From Clostridiaceae bacterium (GTDB lineage: Bacteria > Bacillota > Clostridia > Oscillospirales > Acutalibacteraceae): a stretch of 9,393 nucleotides of DNA. This document shows positions 5,649 through 9,393 of the stretch, piece by piece (position 1 is the stretch's first letter; each line of letters begins with the position of its first letter). Location of the stretch: contig JAEEHZ010000139.1 of NCBI GenBank assembly GCA_016281115.1, positions 1 to 9,393 of the forward strand, read 5' to 3'. A program made the position numbers and the translations under genes. A model generated the notes under the pieces. It was not told the DNA's origin and searched no databases. It saw only the letters and a list, made by a program, of their open reading frames with translations.

Positions 5649-6791
5649 ATGCCAAGAAGAGGCGAAAATATCAGAAAAAGAAAAGACGGTCGATGGGAAG
5701 CAAGGTTTATTAAGAAATACAATGGTGAGGGTAGAGCTGTGTATGGTTCGGTTTACGGTAAAACTTATTTTGAAGTCAAGAGAAAGCAGACTGAAATGCT
5801 TAAGAAACTATCAGAAAACGCACTCCCGATAAACGATCATGAAATGACATTCAGGGAAGTGCTATTTTTATGGTTAAGCAGTAACAAACTGAAGTTGAAA
5901 GATCAGACATATGCAAAGTATACGTATCTGATTGAGAATCATATTATCCCTTCTCTGGGAAATACTAAAATTAGGAAATTGGACAGTACCGCTATTAATG
6001 AATTTTTATATGATAAAAGTATAAACGGGCGGCTTGACGGAAAAGGCGGATTGTCTCCAAGTTATCTGCAAACGATAGCATTTATAATTAACTCAGCCGT
6101 TCAATTATCAGTGAAAGAGGGGTACAGAGGATTATTTTCAGGAGAGATAACAAAACCTAACAAGCGAATATGTAAGTCAGAACCCGACTTTTTATCAGTA
6201 TATGAGCAATCTGTTTTAGAACAGCATTTACTGTCACAGCCGACAGAACGCAATGTCGGAATACTTCTGTCATTGTATATGGGGCTGCGTATAGGCGAGG
6301 TTTGCGGTTTGAAGTGGGATGATATTGATTTTACTGCCAAAACTATTCATGTAAAGCATACTGTTGAGCGGATAACAAACATAAACGCAAATCAAAACGA
6401 CAACAAAACAATACTTGTTTTATGCGAACCCAAATCAATTACTTCAAATCGAATTATTCCTATACCTTCAAGAATTTTCCCTCTGCTGAATCGTTACAAA
6501 AACAACCGAGGATTTATAATAAAAGGAAAAACTTATGAGTATACAGATCCTCGTGTGTTTCAAAATTCATTTCACAAATGTTTAGATTCCTGCAAACTCC
6601 GCAGCATTAACTACCATTCTCTGAGACATACATTTGCAACAAGATGTATTGAAGCCGGTGTTGATATCAAATCTCTGAGTGAAATGTTAGGTCATTCAAG
6701 CGTTAATATTACTCTAAATACTTATGTCCATTCTTCACTTGAGCATAAAAGAAAACAGATTGAATTATTAAGCTCTATTTGTGGTCAATAA
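5649..6791 (+). CDS. Tyrosine site-specific recombinase (phage-integrase family)
   Basis: This 380-residue protein has three regions typical of Firmicute integrases: an N-terminal arm-binding region (about 1-55, IRKRKDGRWEARF), a SAM-like core-binding domain (about 64-165), and the catalytic domain (about 180-375). All catalytic residues are visible: R214 in GLRIGE, probable K262 in PKS, H323 and R326 in HSLRH, H349 in MLGHS, and nucleophile Y359 in NTYVH. Full length with an intact active site implies a working enzyme. It cuts and rejoins DNA through a covalent phosphotyrosine. The start is firm, with GGAGG at 5637-5641 seven bases before ATG. It sits alone between perfect 25-bp inverted core-like sites, so the simplest role is flipping its own segment. 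It could instead be the integrase of a decayed element, with the other genes lost. No excisionase is visible. Confidence 0.93.
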   Translation: MPRRGENIRKRKDGRWEARFIKKYNGEGRAVYGSVYGKTYFEVKRKQTEMLKKLSENALPINDHEMTFREVLFLWLSSNKLKLKDQTYAKYTYLIENHIIPSLGNTKIRKLDSTAINEFLYDKSINGRLDGKGGLSPSYLQTIAFIINSAVQLSVKEGYRGLFSGEITKPNKRICKSEPDFLSVYEQSVLEQHLLSQPTERNVGILLSLYMGLRIGEVCGLKWDDIDFTAKTIHVKHTVERITNINANQNDNKTILVLCEPKSITSNRIIPIPSRIFPLLNRYKNNRGFIIKGKTYEYTDPRVFQNSFHKCLDSCKLRSINYHSLRHTFATRCIEAGVDIKSLSEMLGHSSVNITLNTYVHSSLEHKRKQIELLSSICGQ

Positions 6792-6802
6792 ATAGGTCAA
6801 AA

Positions 6803-6850
6803 CATCCGCAGAAATGCCAAAACAACGGCAATTTTGCGGATGCTTTCTTA
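6803..6850 (+). terminator. Rho-independent terminator of the recombinase gene
   Basis: CATCCGCA at 6803-6810 pairs with TGCGGATG at 6835-6842. The stem continues inward to 16 pairs, with one G-T and one A-A mismatch, around an 8-base loop, and is followed by CTTTCTTA. It begins 11 bases after the stop codon and isolates the downstream operon from recombinase transcription in the present orientation. After inversion it would move to the left side of the segment. Confidence 0.65.
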
Positions 6851-6869
6851 GAATTGATTATTCTACGAA
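6845..6869 (-). repeat. Right inverted repeat, recombinase core-site-like (IR-R)
   Basis: These 25 bases are the exact reverse complement of IR-L (5413-5437), including the asymmetric centre (TGATT here, AATCA there). An asymmetric centre fixes the outcome of recombination as inversion. It follows directly on the recombinase terminator and is 27 bases before the small ORF at 6897. Confidence 0.8.
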
Positions 6870-6896
6870 ATAATTACAAGCATAGGAAGTGGAATT

Positions 6897-7064
6897 ATGT
6901 TATTGCATTTTTTACGAGGAAATATAAATATCGCATTGAAGAATAAACATACTTTTTCGGAAGTATCTTTTACTAATCAATTACGGCTAAACGCGAGAGT
7001 AAAAAGCCGAGGATTCATAAATTCAACAGATGAAATAATGTCTTTGATCTGTGATACCAGTTAG
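6897..7064 (+). CDS. Possible small protein (55 aa) just outside IR-R
   Basis: An ATG at 6897 is preceded at seven bases by AGGAAG (6884-6889) and opens 55 codons ending TAG at 7062-7064 (MLLHFLRGNINIALKNKH at the start). The product is basic in its first two thirds, with no signal peptide and no family I recognise. It would be the first gene met by the invertible promoter after flipping, about 74 bases from the predicted start. It may be a real small protein, a leader peptide, or a chance ORF in AT-rich DNA. The good Shine-Dalgarno and its placement are the only support. Confidence 0.35.
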   Translation: MLLHFLRGNINIALKNKHTFSEVSFTNQLRLNARVKSRGFINSTDEIMSLICDTS

Positions 7065-7246
7065 TGGTTTAATGCTTACTTCCTATTATTATGGATTAAT
7101 CCTTGTGAAATATGATTTCATCAAGCGTATTAAAAAATCGAGGACTACTAATTCAACGTAAAATACGACGTTTTGGTAACCCAATATTTTGTTGACTGTG
7201 ACATGGATCTCGGATAAATGTTATTGAATAAAAAGGACGTGCAATA
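7065..7246 (+). promoter_or_regulatory. Leader region of the dockerin/cohesin operon, weak promoter elements
   Basis: No gene is seen here. TTGACT at 7192-7197 is a good -35 (5 of 6), but only poor -10 candidates follow: GATAAA at 15 bp or TAAATG at 17 bp. Local transcription would therefore be weak unless helped. CTTGTGAAAT (7102-7111) and ATTTCATCAAG (7115-7125) form a hairpin with one bulge, a possible attenuator or processing site in a longer transcript. An imperfect repeat, CGAGGA followed by AATTCAAC, occurs at 7008-7027 and 7139-7157. The ribosome binding site of the next gene is AAAAGGA (7231-7237). Confidence 0.35.
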
Positions 7247-9136
7247 ATGAAAAGAAAAATGATACTAAAACTATCATCAATTATACTATCAGCAGTACTT
7301 ATGCTGTCGATTATCCCGCTTGGTACATTTACGGCGAGGGCAAATCAATCAGTCGCATATGCAGGTGGTTTTAATACAAACTATACTTTAACCGGTAATC
7401 CGGCAGATGATATTGTTGCTATTGCTGTCGCACAGGAAGGTCGAAATGGATCACAATTTGGTTACTCCGAAGGGTGGTGCGACAATTTTATATCTGACTG
7501 TGCAATATTAGCAGGATGTGCTAAAGCTGTTCCGCAGGGTGGCGATGTTTCTGATTTTCTGTATAATTTAGTTTCTGCAGGTGCCACAAAAGTATCAAGT
7601 CCCCAAAAAGGCGATGTCGTTATATTCTATTCCGGCTCCCTTGCTAAACATGCAGGACTTATGAAAGATAGTGTAAATTGTATTAATGGCAATTTTAATG
7701 GCACTAGCGATTACAACAGGTATGTGGCAACATATAGTTATTCAACAGTAAATAGTTATAATGGTTGGTGGTGTGAATTCTATAGACCAAAATATCATAC
7801 TCATTCCTACGGTGCATGGCAGACGGTAACTGCTGCGACTTGTACCACCGCAGGCACTCAAAAATGTTATTGTGCTTGTGGTGACTCAAAAACACAGAGT
7901 ATCCCCGCACTTGGACACTCATGGAACGATGGTGTTGTTACAAAACAGCCGACCTGTGAGGAAAAGGGTGTAAAGACTTATACTTGTACTCGTTCCTCGT
8001 GCGGTGCTACAAGAACCGAAGATATCGCTCCTTTGGATCACGCATATGAAACGGTTACGGTCCCCGCAACTTGTACTGAAGACGCATACACAAGATTTAC
8101 GTGTTCACACTGCCATAAAACATACACCGAGCCGTTAGACGGATGGTCCGAGTGGTCAGCCACACCACCTCCGGCAAACGCAAAAGATACCCGGCAGAAG
8201 ACACAGTACCGTTACAAAACAAAAGAAACAAGCACGGGGACTGATCCGGAAAAATCCGGTTGGACTAAAGACCCTAACGGTACTACATGGAAAAAGACCG
8301 CAAGCGGTACGCACGTATATTTTTCACGCCCAAGCGGATTTAACAGCGGTGCGTATTCAAATTACGCTTCGAGTCCGCTTTCACCCTCTTCAACCGCAAC
8401 AACGAAAAGAGAAGTTTCATCGGCTGCCCATAAATCATACATATACTGGCACTGGGCATTTCCTTATACCTACGGTGTAGGCACTAACACATATATCGGC
8501 AGTAATTACGGCGATACATGCCCATCCTATTCCGACGCGGCTACGGTGTGGGAAGCTTTTGAAAGCGACATTGATCTTACAGAACTAACATATAGCGACG
8601 GGTGCGTCAGGGTGCAGGGTCACAGCAACTATTCGTATAACTGGTTTAAGGTCGAAGTGTTCCAGCAAACGTATACCGATTACGCTAAACAGTACAGTTA
8701 TTACAGATGGACAGACTGGTCGGCATGGCAGGATGAAGCGGTAGCATCAACTTCAGATAAACAGGTTGAGCAGCGCACCGTATACAGTTATATGAGTGAT
8801 GATAACAAAGCCATCGGTCATAATCCCGGTGATTGGATAATTGACAAGGAACCCAGTGTCGGTGTTGAGGGTTCAAAGCATAAAGAGTGTACCAAATGCC
8901 ATGCAGTTTTGGAAACCGTTACCATACCGGCACTTGACCCTGTAATTATCGGTGACCTTAACGGTGACGGGATTATTAACGGCAAAGACGGCATACTTTG
9001 TTCTCAGGCGCTTGTCGGATGGGATGTCGATTATTCGGAAGCTGCCGCTGACGTGAACGGTGACGGCAAATTCAACGGAAAAGACGGAATTCTGTTATTT
9101 CAGTATCTTGCCGGCTGGGATGTAGTTCTTGGATAG
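7247..9136 (+). CDS. Secreted CHAP/NlpC-like cysteine hydrolase with type I dockerin
   Basis: This is a complete 629-residue protein. It has a signal peptide (about 1-32: KRK, hydrophobic core, ARA-N). A CHAP/NlpC-P60-like domain follows (about 50-181), with likely catalytic C78 in EGWCDNF and H135 in AKHAGLM, so it probably cuts peptidoglycan stem peptides or cross-bridges. Cysteine-rich repeats with paired CxC/CxxC and conserved TC motifs follow (about 185-295), common in Ruminococcus surface proteins. Next are two WSxW modules (300-330 and 491-518) around an unassigned tyrosine-rich region. The C-terminus is a type I dockerin (569-626) with two calcium-binding loops, DLNGDGIINGKD (570-581) and DVNGDGKFNGKD (602-613). 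The dockerin should dock it to a cohesin, perhaps that of the next gene, 12 bases on. A peptidoglycan substrate is inferred; the CHAP fold could act elsewhere. Confidence 0.9.
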   Translation: MKRKMILKLSSIILSAVLMLSIIPLGTFTARANQSVAYAGGFNTNYTLTGNPADDIVAIAVAQEGRNGSQFGYSEGWCDNFISDCAILAGCAKAVPQGGDVSDFLYNLVSAGATKVSSPQKGDVVIFYSGSLAKHAGLMKDSVNCINGNFNGTSDYNRYVATYSYSTVNSYNGWWCEFYRPKYHTHSYGAWQTVTAATCTTAGTQKCYCACGDSKTQSIPALGHSWNDGVVTKQPTCEEKGVKTYTCTRSSCGATRTEDIAPLDHAYETVTVPATCTEDAYTRFTCSHCHKTYTEPLDGWSEWSATPPPANAKDTRQKTQYRYKTKETSTGTDPEKSGWTKDPNGTTWKKTASGTHVYFSRPSGFNSGAYSNYASSPLSPSSTATTKREVSSAAHKSYIYWHWAFPYTYGVGTNTYIGSNYGDTCPSYSDAATVWEAFESDIDLTELTYSDGCVRVQGHSNYSYNWFKVEVFQQTYTDYAKQYSYYRWTDWSAWQDEAVASTSDKQVEQRTVYSYMSDDNKAIGHNPGDWIIDKEPSVGVEGSKHKECTKCHAVLETVTIPALDPVIIGDLNGDGIINGKDGILCSQALVGWDVDYSEAAADVNGDGKFNGKDGILLFQYLAGWDVVLG

Positions 9137-9148
9137 GAGTGAAACAAC

Positions 9149-9393
9149 ATGAAACATACTGTAAAAATTATCTCATTGATCGTTACTGTCTGCTGTTTGT
9201 TATCGTCTATCCTGATCAACGCAGACGCTATAAGAACCACATCCGCCCCTAAAATTTCATTGTCATCCGCCAACGGCAAACCCGGTGACGAAGTTTCCGT
9301 AAATGTTTCGATTTCAGGCAACCCCGGCATTGCGTATCTTAAATTAAAGATTGATTATGACTCGGATCTATCTGTTGTAAAAGCGGAAAACAA
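9149..9393 (+). CDS. Secreted cohesin-domain protein, 5' part only
   Basis: ATG 9149 follows AGGAG (9135-9139) at nine bases; the stop codon of the dockerin gene overlaps this ribosome binding site, so the two genes form one operon. The first 81 residues are visible. A signal peptide comes first (about 1-27: MKHTVK, hydrophobic core with CC, cleavage near ADA). Then comes the start of a cohesin domain: KISLSSANGKPGDEVSVNV, SGNPGIAYLKLKIDYDSDL. This is the typical first strands of a type I cohesin (G-x-PGD and NPGI motifs). Cohesins bind dockerins in a calcium-dependent manner, so this protein is a likely scaffold or cell-surface receptor for its neighbour. The number of cohesins and any surface anchor lie beyond the window. 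Confidence 0.85.
   Translation, partial: MKHTVKIISLIVTVCCLLSSILINADAIRTTSAPKISLSSANGKPGDEVSVNVSISGNPGIAYLKLKIDYDSDLSVVKAEN

Larger units (their letters stand above)
5413..6869. mobile_element. Putative invertible segment (inverton) carrying its own recombinase
   Basis: Perfect 25-bp inverted repeats at 5413-5437 and 6845-6869 enclose one tyrosine recombinase gene and an outward-facing consensus promoter. Because the sites are inverted, recombination between them would flip the 1407 bp between the repeats rather than excise it. Flipping maps position x to 12282 minus x. This moves the promoter from 5466-5494 to 6788-6816, pointing right into the small ORF and the dockerin/cohesin operon. Known precedents are invertible promoters controlling capsule and surface protein genes in Bacteroides and Clostridioides difficile, served by tyrosine or serine recombinases. 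The organisation is seen directly; actual inversion is inferred. Confidence 0.6.

Noticed and set aside
5413..6869. Reading the 25-bp repeats as attL and attR of an integrated element
   Set aside because: attL and attR should be in direct orientation, while these are inverted with an asymmetric centre, which predicts inversion. No tRNA gene or element cargo accompanies them.
9100..9330. 76-codon minus-strand frame over the cohesin gene start
   Set aside because: It is antisense to a gene with a good ribosome binding site, signal peptide and cohesin motifs.
1..9393. CRISPR array, tRNA or rRNA genes
   Set aside because: No regularly spaced repeats and no cloverleaf or rRNA-like segments were seen on either strand.

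Overview
The window looks like a low-to-moderate G+C Firmicute of the Clostridia, most likely a gut or rumen Ruminococcus-type bacterium. The strongest pointers are a secreted protein ending in a type I dockerin, followed at once by a protein that starts a cohesin domain. Strong GGAGG-type ribosome binding sites and AT-rich intergenic DNA agree with this. The genus is an inference from gene content only.

Layout. (1) 2-253: the 3' end of a ParB/HTH-like accessory gene that ends abruptly at an A6G slippery run. (2) 305-4319: a two-gene module with a good promoter (335-363). It encodes a 1008-residue homologue of eukaryotic-type (QDE-1/RDR-like) RNA-dependent RNA polymerases, translationally coupled by ATGA overlap to a 281-residue protein of unknown family. 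The module is bounded by perfect 16-bp inverted repeats (305-320 and 4266-4281), and a 27-bp near-perfect direct repeat joins its two outer edges (305-331 and 4293-4319). By eye its genes are richer in G+C than the DNA to the right, which suggests transfer. (3) 4401-5367: a small XRE-type regulator on the minus strand with its terminator, divergent from a SLOG/DUF1273 (YpsA-like) gene. (4) 5413-6869: a tyrosine recombinase gene enclosed by perfect 25-bp inverted repeats that look like recombinase core sites. (5) 6897-9393: a possible 55-codon ORF, then a secreted CHAP/NlpC-like dockerin protein and the start of a cohesin protein, in one operon.

Two systems stand out. First, a cellular-type RdRP homologue in a bacterium, carried with one uncharacterised partner on what looks like a mobile cassette without its own transposase. 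Second, a probable self-flipping promoter switch. Inside the recombinase segment, next to the left inverted repeat, lies a full-consensus promoter (TTGACA, 17 bp, TATAAT) on the minus strand, pointing outward. As drawn it reads toward the 3' end of the SLOG gene, as antisense. If the segment inverts, the same promoter would lie just upstream of the right repeat and read into the small ORF and the dockerin/cohesin operon. This predicts on/off phase variation of a secreted cohesin-dockerin pair by its adjacent recombinase. The promoter and repeats are read directly from the sequence. The switching is an inference.
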